Origin: Plazaster borealis
Lineage: Eukaryota > Echinodermata > Asteroidea > Forcipulatida > Labidiasteridae
DNA length: 64,000 bases
NCBI GenBank assembly: GCA_021014325.1
Contig: CM037473.1
Coordinates: 23,488,822-23,552,821 of the forward strand
Direction: 5' to 3'
The notes under the pieces are model-generated. The model was not told the origin of the DNA. It did no database searches and saw only the letters and a program-made list of their open reading frames with translations. Positions within the stretch are counted from its first letter, which is position 1. Every line of letters begins with the position of its first letter. Shown one piece after another: positions 46,084 through 58,004 of the stretch. The position numbers and the translations under genes are program-made.

Positions 46084-49000
46084 ATGTTTGCACCGGATCA
46101 CCTGCAGTCTGCCCCGCACGATCAGCAGCACAACACCGCGGTGATGACCGGCAACCCGAGCATTTGTGGGCCAGACTTCGGCGTGCGGTCGGTGACAGGC
46201 GCCGGAGGCTACCAGGCCCGTGTTGCTCAGTCGTACCACGGGGGAGGTATGGATGCTGGCTCGGGCTTCAATTCGTACAGTGGCACAGCCAGCACCGTGG
46301 ACAGTATGAAAGGATTTGAATGCACTGATTTGGACAGTGGCTTGCTGAACTCTGGTGGGAGCACTTCTAGTGGTGGAATGGATGGGCAAATGTACATCAC
46401 ACCAACCAGAACTATGACTACAAATTCCACTAATATGGCTTACAATGAATATGGACAAAATCATTCCAATGCAGAGGGCTATGGAAGTCAGATGACTCGG
46501 TCACATGCCTACAACAACCAATACATGCCCAGTGCATCTTACAACAGGCAAACTCGTGGAGTGCACGGCATCAACAGTTCAGTACACCAACACTCTCTGA
46601 ACTCTGATTATTCTGCTGACAGTATGACAAGACGAATGTCAGTTCCTGCCGCAGAAAACAATGCAGCGATCCAGAGTTATGCACGAGCAAATTCCTACCC
46701 AACAGGAACACCATATGAGAACTCCCTGACTCAGTTTCCTTCAACAAGTCAATCATACTGCTACAGTCAGACAAACTTTCCAGAATTAGACTCTGCCGTT
46801 CCAGCAAATATGGCGGCAAGTGCACAAATGAACAGGAGGCAGCAAGTTAACAGTTACCAACAATCTTATGCATCGGGATCCGTGAAAAAACCAACGTACC
46901 CAACAGCTGCTATGGGTACTGGCAATGAAGGCTGGGGAGATTCAAGTTACCCAGCGCAGCAAAAATTTCCATCCCAATCTTCCATGGCAAAGGGTCTACA
47001 TTCCGTTGATTCAGGGGAAAGTAGCAGTATGTACCCCCAATATCAGCATGGGACACAAAATACGGCAACCATGCAAGGAATGCAATACACCAATGCAAGA
47101 CTGCCTGGATACACGTCTTCCAATGCTGAAATGACTGCAAATCACTACTCCTCAGCGACTAACATAACTGGCATGTGCACACCCACCTCTACTTCCATGA
47201 CGCCAAGTAATAAATTGTCAAAAACTTTTTCAGGAATGAGCCAGTCCTCAAGACAAAACTTGTCTTATAGTCAAATGCCAGTTGGTCATATGAGGACTGT
47301 AGGATACAAAAATGTTGCAGATTCACAAGCTACAGCCATGGGTCAATCCAGTGTTGCTGGTTCATCTCAAAGGTTAAGACATTATGGACCAATGCCTAAT
47401 CAAGCTCAAAACGCCCAAAATATGCTTTACAGGAACTATAATCATTCTGAGAGTTCGGTAAATAGTGGTAATTCTGCAGTTGGTCATAACATACATGAAC
47501 AGTACCAACATTTTGATCAATATGGTGGGGCTACAAGACACGACAGAATGCGCTCACAAGATGGGAGATTTGTGAGCAGTTCTTCATCAGCACATACGGG
47601 AATGGGAATGCCAACCAGTTTGTCCATGCAAAATACAAACCAAAGACCTTTTGATCCAGCCACCCATCAGCAGAGTGCTACTGGTACTGGTCATTCGTCC
47701 ACTGGCAGTGCCAATCTGTCGTATTATAATAACAGAACTAAACCTGATGCATTTAGTCCAACATCCATGCAGACAGCCATTGGCTGTCAAGAAAGCTATA
47801 ATCAAACTTATCCCGATGGTCAACAGAGGTTCAATAGTTCAGTGAACAACTCCAATGTAATGAGCCATTCAAACTGTCCCCCTGCTTATCAGATTCAACA
47901 GAATGATCCAATTCAGTCGGAGGCAGATATTCGGAGAAATATGATTTTCAGCGCTGAGTTGGAGAAATTAGCTCGTCTTTCAAGGGACCCGATGGCCGAT
48001 GATTTTCCAGGTAGTGTTGCGACAGTTGGGGTAAATTCTCAGTCGCAAGAAGCCATCCCAAATCTTGGACAAACTGTTCGAAATCCCCATTTTCCAAGCA
48101 CTGCAAGTGGGAACATGGGGCAGACAATGTTTAGCAACCAGGGACCAAGTTCTTCTGAAAATGGTAAAATTGCAGTTCAAGGGAAAAGTTATCAATCCCA
48201 GAATGCTACTGCTCCACCTGTTAGTGTTACCACGAACCACAGCGCCAAACTGACAAACCAACCGTCTTCAGTGCAGGAATCGTGTGCAGTGGTTCTGTCT
48301 GCACCATCCACACCCAGTTCTAGTGCAGGTAATACACAACAGACTTCTCCTGACTCAAACTCCACCCGCCCTGTCCGAACATCTACCCAAACCAATCAGA
48401 ATTCAAGTACCCCGGCTCCAGCCACAGCTCCTTCTCAAGAGAAGGGGAAGGAATCACAAAATGCTGTACAGCATCTCCAACGCTTGACACAGTCTCTCAA
48501 AGAGAAAAAGGATGACGGAACAAAAACTTCTCGCATGGAATATTTGATTGACAATAGTGACAGTAGCTCCTCTATGGGTGGGCAGAATTGCATTGCTGCT
48601 TTATCTGCTGCATGTCGTAATATGATTGCTGATATGGACAATTCTGTTCCAAAACTCACCCCAACTACGCACAGCCCCATTGCAATGAAATCATTTATGG
48701 ATAACCCAGGGAGTGGCCTGGGACAAAAGTATGTTTCCACGCCTCAGAATCAAACCTCTTATGGTACTCAAATCACTGACCAGATGTTTTCTCCAGTTAA
48801 TGCAAATGGTCAGAATATCTCCCCACCGTTAGTTTCAATTGGCGAGTCATTTGGATCCCCTCCCTACAGTAACTCCAGTGTACCAGCAGACTACCAAACA
48901 CAGTTCAGTGATTTCCTTGAGCAAAGTGTACCCATGCAAATGAACACCAGGAGACCTGAAGAGAAACCAAGAAAAAAGGGCAAACGCAAAAAGTCTGATG

Positions 49001-49966
49001 AAGTCAATGACATGACCACAGCTAGTACTATTGGCCCCAAGAAAAGGCGTGGGCGGAAAAAATCTTCCCAAAACCCACTAAGTGTGGAGTCGTTGGACCA
49101 TCCCAATTCGCTGGACAATCTAAATGTCTCCACACCAATGAGCGAAGGACAGTTGCCATTGGTTGAGGAGAGTCCGAACCGCTCAGCCACTCATACTCCC
49201 AACATGATGTCAAATTCATGGAGGGCAAATGACTCAAAATATACTAGTTCGGAGCTAATGCCTGGTTTGTTAACTAGCCAACAAACGCCCTCAGTTGATA
49301 GTGATAGCGTTACGCAAGACTTTTTAGACAGTGTGTTTTCTCCCGACACCACTATGTCTGTCACAAACCAAGAACCTGTTGACTCGTTTAGCCAGCTGAC
49401 GAGTGGGAACCAGTCCCATCACTCTCCGGCATCATCTTTAACGTCACAGCAATCCATGAATGAAACTGGATCTACAGGATCCTACTCCTCCCAAGGTGGA
49501 CTAATTGCCCGAAATAATCAGTGTTACCAAACCGATAATATCGACCAATCTAAACTGGCAACTTACTCAAATCAGCAAATGAAATCCATCAAAACGTCAC
49601 ACGGCACTGTGTCTTCTACGGGGGACTCGGTGTCTAACCCTGTGTCAACCTCCAGTGACACGACGGACGCGAACAGCGAGAAAAGCGCTCCCGAAGAAAT
49701 CCACCCGCTTGAAATTCTGCAGGCCCAAATTCAATTGCAGAGACAACAATTCAATTTGAATGACTCACGCCCGTTGCCTTTGAAAAATGCCCTGAAAAAA
49801 CCCGCAGGGGTAAACCCTGCAAAAAAGACTGGTCCTTCCACCATGGTGCAAGGAGAAGTCGATGTGAATGTGTTAATGGCAGAGGAGGACTCCACGTGGT
49901 ATCTGCCGAATGAACAACCTAAGGAACCAGAAGTGCCTTGGGAGAACACCCGGAAGAACACTAAAG
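46084..49966 (+). CDS. MN1: MN1-like transcriptional co-regulator, large first coding exon
   Basis: Vertebrate MN1 is a largely disordered nuclear transcriptional co-activator of ~1,320 residues with a giant first exon. This exon encodes about 1,294 residues rich in Ser, Asn, Gln, Thr and Met, then ends AAAG|GTAAGG, phase 1. Islands matching MN1: start MFAPDHL (human MFGLDQF); GGQNCIAALSAACRNMIADM at about residues 831-850; basic AT-hook-like GPKKRRGRKKS near 984; EEIHPLEILQAQIQLQRQQF at about 1204; DVNVLMAEEDSTWYLP at about 1260; VPWENTRKNTK at the exon end. An in-frame TGA at 46066 supports ATG 46084. Unlike human MN1 there is no long poly-Gln or poly-Pro run. Reading on through the donor adds only 15 codons before TGA at 50011-50013. 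The rest of the protein was not found. Confidence 0.88.
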
Positions 49967-52000
49967 GTAAGGACAGTTCGACTGTCTTTCCCTGGGACTG
50001 GTTTGCGTCATGACACCAACTACAATGCTAAAACGGCCCAAGATCGAGGATCAAACTTTCTCATTAACCCGGATAGTTTTTAAATGCTGTAAAATTAATC
50101 GTTCAATTTCATTTTGATGATTGTGAATCCATCACAAATGAAAGACTCGGTGGAAATATTTAAGCCGCCATGATGCAGACCAGTTAACCTTTTTTCAAAA
50201 GACTAATTGTAAAATTATCAAAGATGCACAATCTGTACTCAACAACAGAGCTTGGATTTCTTTTCGTCTCATGAATTTTCCAAGTACTTAACTCCCTCCC
50301 TTGATACCAAAAATGTTGTAATTTCTTGTTCTCATAATCATGAGAATTTATTCATTGGGGATTCACTAACATCAAAAGCAGGATGTTAGTAAAATGTGTG
50401 ATGCATACATTCATGTGATACAAGGTGACATTTCCAGGATGACATTCAAAAACGAACAGATTGTGCATCTTTAGTCTTCATTTCAGTGTAAACTGATGTT
50501 GTCTCTTTGTGCTTTTGTTTTTATATTTGAAACTATGGAACTAACTTGTATCAAAGGTCAATGTAAATACATTTTTAGATTTGGGATTTCTGTATATTTT
50601 ACATTATAAAACTGTGACTTAAGATTTGAAGGTTTTATACATGAAAGTCTTATATTGAAGGTTTAAACGAAAAAATCACGTTATTTTTAAACGTGCATGT
50701 TGTTTGTGGAACAGTGAATTTGATTTGCAATTTATAAGACAATTAATGCTGTAATGAGGAGATTTATCTTGCAAAGCAATGTGAAAACTACATTTGGTTG
50801 CATTTTCTTTACCAGAGCTTTAAATTGTGTTTTCAGTCTGTGTTTTTCTGCACATTTTCCTTTTTGATTTGATTGATTACATTACTATTTTCCCCTGGTG
50901 TTAAGAAAAAACAGCAGCAAAATGTCCATTGCGCATCAAGAAAGATAAGTGTGAAAGCATTGATTTCTCACTAGTCACTAGCATTGGAAGGGTCATAAAC
51001 TTGAAAATGTTTAACAACATTCTTGTACTTTTACTTCATCTACGGTCAGTGCTTCCCAAACCCCAAATGTCACCTTGAAATTTAATAAGTAGATGCATGA
51101 GATTTGTGCCTTAGGTGCTGTAATCCTTTCTTAGTAGACTCCTGTCTCAGTGAAGTCCTATCTTGAATCTCCTGACAGTACACAAAGCACTTGCAGCCAC
51201 AAGGCTTTGTCAAAACATTTCTAACACTGGGTCACTTGTTTGACTTCCTGTAGGCCTACCAGAATTTCAACTTGAAGTCATACTTGAAGTTTGTTTTACC
51301 ATTTTGGCAAAAAACTTACATCTTTAAAGTCATTAATCCCGTATCGTTATAGTTGATTCTATGAAAGATTTTACAGAAGTTTTGTATTTCATGGATTGTA
51401 ACTTTGTACCAGTGAAACTACTTGCAAATGCAAACAGATTATGCCCCAAAAAACCTTTTCTTTTACAAACAAATTGGAAACCTATATATGTTTTCAGCAC
51501 TAGGCATGTAGCGATTCTATTTTTAAAAACTAGTCCACCTCAAATCTGTCAAAATCTGCAGCTAAAGTTGTTAAATCTTTTATTGACTCAGTACTACATG
51601 TAGGTGGATTTTCACCGCTGTTGAACACTTAGAAAATATGTTTTAGAAAGGCTCTTACAAAATATGCCTTGTATGAGCTTAATAAATGTACTATTTTTCT
51701 CTATAATTATGGTCTGTTAATTTAACTTCAATATAACAAATTGTCATTTTAAAATGAAAGTGGGTGAAAATTGATATATATATATATACCGTACTTGATT
51801 TCCACACAAGTTAAAATGAAAACATGTCAAGACAACTTCTGAATTCTGAAGTTTGTAAAGCAGTTATTAAAAAGAATGATATTCTTGACACTGTGGTGAT
51901 GACAGCCAATGTGACAAAGGGTGAATCTGTCCCTACTGCAACTGAAAAACTTGTTGTTGCTTCAGTTATGCTTTATAAACGACAGTGTATGGGTATTTAT
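49967..52000 (+). other. Downstream of MN1 exon 1: intron start, or alternative 3' UTR
   Basis: If the donor at 49967 is skipped, translation stops at 50013, and this T-rich stretch would be 3' UTR with an AATAAA at 51681-51686. I recognise no SINE or MITE between 49967 and about 52000, unlike almost every other non-coding 2 kb here. If the donor is used, this is the first part of the MN1 intron. The sequence alone does not decide. Confidence 0.45.
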
Positions 52001-55000
52001 ATCGGTGTATGAGTAAAACCAAATAATTTTCTTTATCCCGATGCAAATTTAACTATTACACTGCTCGAATTTGGGAGGAAAATCCACAAGACAGCAGTTT
52101 TACAAGACCAGCAAGACCAGAGAAAAAGCTACAGTTTCACGTTTAAACTGTTTTTATTTGAACAAGATCTAGAGAAGATTTATCTCATTCTTATAGGTAA
52201 TAACTTTACTCAACAGAATTAAAGATATTTATTCAATTGAAAAACACAAGACTGCCGTACTTGTCTGGTTGTGAGTTTACTGGCCCTTGCCTAAAATCAC
52301 TGGCAACGGGCCTGCGGTCCAGTGTAAATTTCGAGCCCTGTATTAGACAAGTGTTATTCTTAAAAACTGGATGAATTCGTGGACTAAATGACTGATGGGT
52401 ATAGTGATAAGGTTTAAATTAAGGAATCCTGTTTACTTATTAAACAGGTCATAATAGTAATGTAAACAGGAAGTAAACATGTACTCAGTAAGCATTGTGT
52501 TGAAAATTTAGCTTCCTCTTTTGACCACAGGCACAATATTGACTGGGTTCATTATGTTTGTCAGAGCTTTGGTTTTTTCAACAGCAACAAAATTCACATT
52601 TATTTGGAAGATCTATAAATCATTGGTTTAGTTTTTAAAGTTTGCTATTCTTTGTAGACAATCTTTTTATGGTTCTTTTTTGTTGTTGTTTGAAACGACT
52701 CTTCAAATTAAGTAAAGCATGATGACACAATCTGATTATTTTAAGGCCTATCAATTTTATTTTACAGAGATTGTCAGGATAATAACAACTTATTAAATAA
52801 AATGGAAAAAGAGGGTTACAAATCTAATTATTTGGTCAGGACTTGTCTATGGAGACAGTGATTTGAAATAAATGGTTTACTCTTGAATTGTAATCAAAAG
52901 ATAGACTGACTGCCCTGACAGTTTTAAATAGCTCAATTACAAAATTGAAGATAAATGCACATGTAAGAAATTGCGTGAGAGCACATCAAATATTAAAGAA
53001 ATTTGTTTGCCAGAAGAATGAAATTATAAAGATTTTATGTTCCCCAAGTCCATTTTAAATACACAAGTTGCATTTGTACATTTGAAAATTAATAAGCATT
53101 AGCAGCTTCAAAAGCAAAGAAGTCATTATTTTTTCCGAAACCTTTTGAGATTGTGAAAAAAAAATATATATAATAATAATGAGGAATGGGAGTTTCTTTT
53201 TATTATGATATATTTTGTGATACTTGGATATTATCTAAAATACTTTGAAATTCTTTAGAATCTCTACAGTTAATAACTATACACAATGTGTGGTGTTTGT
53301 GTTAAGAGTAAAATCACAAATTATTTTGTTTATTTCAAAATACCTTTGAAATGTTAACTTTTTTTGGTCCTTTGTTTGACATCGGTAAGTTGGAGACCAT
53401 TGCCTTCTTTACAAACTAAAAAGTTAGTATTTTAGACTGTCAGTTTTTGAAGCTTGCCAATGCAACCCACCTATTCATTTTTATAGGCTATCACCCCCTT
53501 TAATAATAATTAACCATCTACATAATATAGGTCAGGGTTGGAAGACCCAAGCTTAATATTGTGGAGTCCAGTGTCCCAGATAATGTGGTAATGGTCCCAC
53601 TAAAATTTTAAGGGCCATGTACCTGAGATTTATGTTTATGATCGGCATTTAATGATTAGTGTATTCAATACACTCTCTACACACCCTTCAGAATTCCCTG
53701 CAGACTAGTAAAAGTCAATTTTGGAAAATTGGCAAGAAACAAAGCATAAATCATAGCCCGGATCCTTCATAAATCACGCCCTGAGAAAGAGAGCTTGGCA
53801 GAGTTAAAAAGCACCAATGCTCCCTTTACCACACTAGTAAAAAGTCTGGGGAACTTGTCATGAACTGTTTATGAAGCATGATTATGGTTTGATCTACATG
53901 TTAGGATTAGCCCTTGGCTTTATTTTTGTTCTTTCACTGTTGCCGGCGGTGGGGAACAGAATAGTTAAAAGCTTACCTTTTCCAGGTCAAAACTTAAAAG
54001 TCTTGTCCGGTGACAGCCTGTAGTTTGGGTCAGGCAACTTCTAACATTGTCAGATATTAGTTGTTTATACATGTGTAGTGTGAACAAAAATTGTAAACCA
54101 AAGCTGAACTGTTTGTGATAAATCATAGCCTAAATTCAGGGTGCTGCTTACCACACAATTCTGTGCTTACAACCCATGCGCCTGTTAGTACAGAATTCCT
54201 TGATCTATAAATGGGCCCTGTTTTAAGCAATGGGTTTTAAGAATCCTCTGTTCTTACGTTGTACATTTTGAATGTTATTTCTGATCAGTTGGACTACTTG
54301 GTGAAGATGTTTGTGGCAGCTGTTTTGACCATCTTTGTCATGTTTCCTTTGTGCGTAAGCAATAATGAACTCTGATTCCCGTATACTGAAAAGGAGCCAG
54401 ACTATTTTGCTCTTGGTTACATTGATGTGAATAGGAGAAAAACAAGATGGCAGCTCCATAAATGTTCAACGTCCATTCCTACAAGTACATACACGTACTA
54501 CACCTGACTCCTGCTTTCTCTTGAGAGTTCAATCCAGGCTTCAGGGGATTGACTTGGATTGACTTTGTATCTGTTGTGATATTGGGTATGCAGTTCAAGG
54601 TTAAAGCTGGTTTAACACATGCATGCGTTGTGCATGTTTCAAACTCAAATGATAATTTTGTGCATGGCAATTGGTTTTAAAATGTTCAATCTCCTAGGTT
54701 GAAATGAACACTACTATAAAAACTTGACTGTTGAAATCATCAAATCATCTACCTGTGTTTTTAAGCATTTTTTTAATTACTATTTATTTGAGCGTTACGA
54801 ACATACATGAAAAGGCAATATGAAAAATGCACACAATTTTAAAGGGCTGTGATTACAAAATGAATACGAATGGGAACAAAACATCCAGAAAAAGTAACTA
54901 TTATGCAGGTATGGGGCTGCAAAAGTAATAAACTGTACTACTTCTGTGGAGCTTGAAATCGTGGGATGCATAATTTGGAACAAGTATAGAGCTTAGACAA

Positions 55001-55526
55001 GACATTGCATACAGTCACTCTAATGTGAATATTCTATGTAACATTTGTAGGTAAATCACATACATGTCACTATGTTGATCGCTGTCTGAAAAAGTGAATT
55101 AAGTTGTTTTGCCAAAGACCATCTCATTCTGAAAATGCATGTCGTTTAATAAAAAAATGGTACACAGTTTTTATAGTTTGGCAGTACGTGAAGGTACTTC
55201 ACCTATATGCAATTTAAATTAGGAAACTAAATTGCATGACATCAGCTGATTTTCAGGGTCATGAATAATACAGTTACCTTCCATATAAGGAAATTATGGT
55301 TAAATAAAGTTTATAGTCTATAATTTACTTTATTATTCTTTGTGCAGTATACTGAAATGAAATCAGTTGAGTTCTGGCTGTGTATTCTGAATATATGTTC
55401 AAGATTCGCAAAAAAGGTCTTTGCATTTATCCCAATTGTGTGTTGATAATAATTTTGTTTGTCTTGCCTCATAAAAAGTGACAATTCAAGGTTGGTTTGT
55501 GTACTGTTCTTAAAATCCTTCATGAA

Positions 55527-55690
55527 CAGTTTGTTGGTCTAGTGGCAAGACATCTGCTCGAAAATGGCAAAGGTTGTGGGTTCAAGTCCCGCCCGAGAAG
55601 TATGCCATTTTTCAAAGGACTTGAGAAAGTACTGAGTATACAGTGCTTAACACACATTAGTGTATGGGTGAAACACAAATTATAAAATAA
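55527..55690 (+). repeat. tRNA-like SINE, family C
   Basis: Same order as the copy at 19076-19275: 'gttggtctagtggcaagaca', B box 'gtgggttcaagtcccgcc', 'gaaagtactgagtatacagt', then 'taTgggtgaaacacaaatta'. The B box is better preserved here than in the other copy, so this insertion may be younger. Confidence 0.72.
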
Positions 55691-57129
55691 CATATGTTTT
55701 TTCGAAGAAAGGCTATAAATAATGGTTTTGTATTTATCCGACAATCCCTTTAAGCAATTTGGATCAGCTATTTTCTTCCTAAATATAATACATGATACAA
55801 AAAATGAACTGAGTTATTTTAAGTGTGCAGAAATAGTAGAAACACAACGTATTCCGAAAAATCCTACTTTGAATTTGAACCTTGACTTAATCGAATTGTT
55901 CTAATGGCTTTTTGATATGTTGTACCAACAAGTCTAACATCCACGAGCTAAAAAAAAAAAACGGAGACAAAATCTAGCCTGAAAGAGGAATTAGGCCGTG
56001 TAAGCTTGCCCGGGGCAACAACTGAGTCACTGGAAATGGGGGGGAATTTTTTTCGTAATGCTCAACTGTGCAGTTAATGTGAACAGGATACGTTGCGTGT
56101 ACAACAAACTCCTATGCCCCTTTTTCTACAATCAAGGAGTGAATAGTAGGCATGGGTGATTGGTTTAGTTTCTGTCTGATGAATGAGTGAATATGTATTG
56201 CTTCAGTAGCCTCATACGTTAGCCAGGTACCGCACTACTGTCTGCGATCAATAAGGCAATTGGCCGGTCTGTCAATACTGTGTCAGCGCCTTTTTCGGTC
56301 AGCATCTTGGTTTAACTCTATAGAGGTGAAGTGACTGCTACAGTGCCATAGTTGTATTCATAATGTAAATGACAGGAAACATAATAAATGGTACCACTTC
56401 GTATAGATCCCTGTCACATTAACAGTTTTTCCAATGGTTCTAACCTTTTTAAGTATCCTAAACCACCCAATAGTGTTTCAACACCTGAATGGACATGCAG
56501 GCTTATACTGAAAACAATTTGAGTAGATTCATTTGATGTTTTAAAAAAACAAAAAAATAAATCACCCTATCTCTATATTGTGTTTTCTGTCACATTCCTT
56601 ATTGGAGTACCAGTGATATGTACAAAAGGAAGTAATTATCATCAAAACCTCCATTTGCAATTAGTAGTGGAGTAAAACAATTTGTTTTTAAATGGTCAGA
56701 GACTTTCTCCTACCTGCCTCAGTTTGGCCACATTGATTTGAATGGAATAAAAAACAAAATGGCTGCTCTATAATGTGAAGGTGTGTAACATCGTTACTTC
56801 AAAGAAATCCGTCCAATTGTTGGAAGTCAGGCTTGGAGTTTCATCATTGAGAAGGCAAGGCCATTTTTATTTTGCAAAGGGTACTTCCATTGTAAAAATC
56901 TTATAAGTGTGTGGAAAACTTTTGAAGGCTCTATTGTTGCAATTTTGAAGGTTTTAATTTTCAGTTGATTTGACTTCATTTAACAATACAAAAACTTGTT
57001 CATAATCTGTGAAAAAATTTCAGCTTTGGCTTGGAAATTTCAATAGCAGCGTTTTAGATTTTCCTAACTCTTGTATACGGATTCAAGTCGAGGAATAAGA
57101 AAATGTGTTAAAGTTTCTTTTTGTTGCAT

Positions 57130-57492
57130 TTTGTGGTCCATTGGTGTAGTGCATCAAACTCAAGTTCTGGTGGTTGAGTCATCAGAGTGTACATGTAGGT
57201 TCAGGTCCCTGTTGTGACACTAAGTGTCCTTGAGCAAGACAATGCTTCTCATCACCTAGGAGTAAACGGGTATAGTGAGGTGCAGAGATTGTTTGTGTGA
57301 ATGATCAGCAACCTGTACTCCTATTCAAATGCCGGTGCTGCATAACCCTAAGGAGTTTTCAGGAATTCTCCCAGCCTGATGAGCAGGGGTAATAATAATG
57401 TAAGGCGATTTGAAGGGCCACTTGGATTGAAAAAAGTGCATAATAAATACACGTTATTATTATTATTAAATTATTATTAGGTATTCTTAACG
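57130..57492 (+). repeat. tRNA-derived SINE with (TTA)n tail
   Basis: A head with 'ggtccattggtgtagtgcat' and a degenerate B box is followed by 'cacctaggagtaaacgggta' and 'ggcgatttgaagggccactt', and ends in an ATTATT tract. The last ~90 bp recur at 58136-58230, including flanking sequence beyond the tail. Confidence 0.7.
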
Positions 57493-57950
57493 TGGAAATG
57501 GATCACCCCAGCCGGTGATTCATTTACATGCACATTAATTCCAGTTTCCTTTAAACTGACCAGATATCAAGCATAATAACTTTTCAGGATGTTCTCCACC
57601 ATTAGTAATTACAATCTGTCAATCAATTAGGCTGGAGTTTTGATCATTCACTCCTGGAACAGATATCCAGGTTGTTGAATACAGACTGAGACCTTAGATA
57701 CTGTGTGATTTGGAATCAACCCGTCAAACCCCAACTCCCTTCGGATATATTTTTCAACTTCACTCAGAACTTTCCTGAAGAAATTATGTTATTCCATCAG
57801 TCTACGTGTGGCAAAAAACTCTCATCAACATGCTTATCATTATCGATTCGGCTGTGCGGTGTTTTGCAGTCATAACTCAAATCAAAAATTGTTTGATTTT
57901 ACCTTTTCATTTATTTAATAGCCCACTTCACTTACACAAACCTAGCCTGT

Positions 57951-58004
57951 CTGCCATTTTGGGAGTCAAAATACACACATAGGAATTGACTCCCAAAATG
58001 GCAG
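57951..58004. repeat. Perfect 19-bp inverted repeat with 16-bp loop
   Basis: CTGCCATTTTGGGAGTCAA at 57951-57969 and its exact complement at 57986-58004. It is probably the remnant of a short palindromic MITE. Confidence 0.8.

Noticed and set aside
54290..54345. Possible MN1 second exon (frame reads KMFVAAVLT, resembling the vertebrate FVAALT end)
   Set aside because: No WRSLHSD-like segment upstream, no acceptor at the right place and no stop after the match; the similarity is probably chance.
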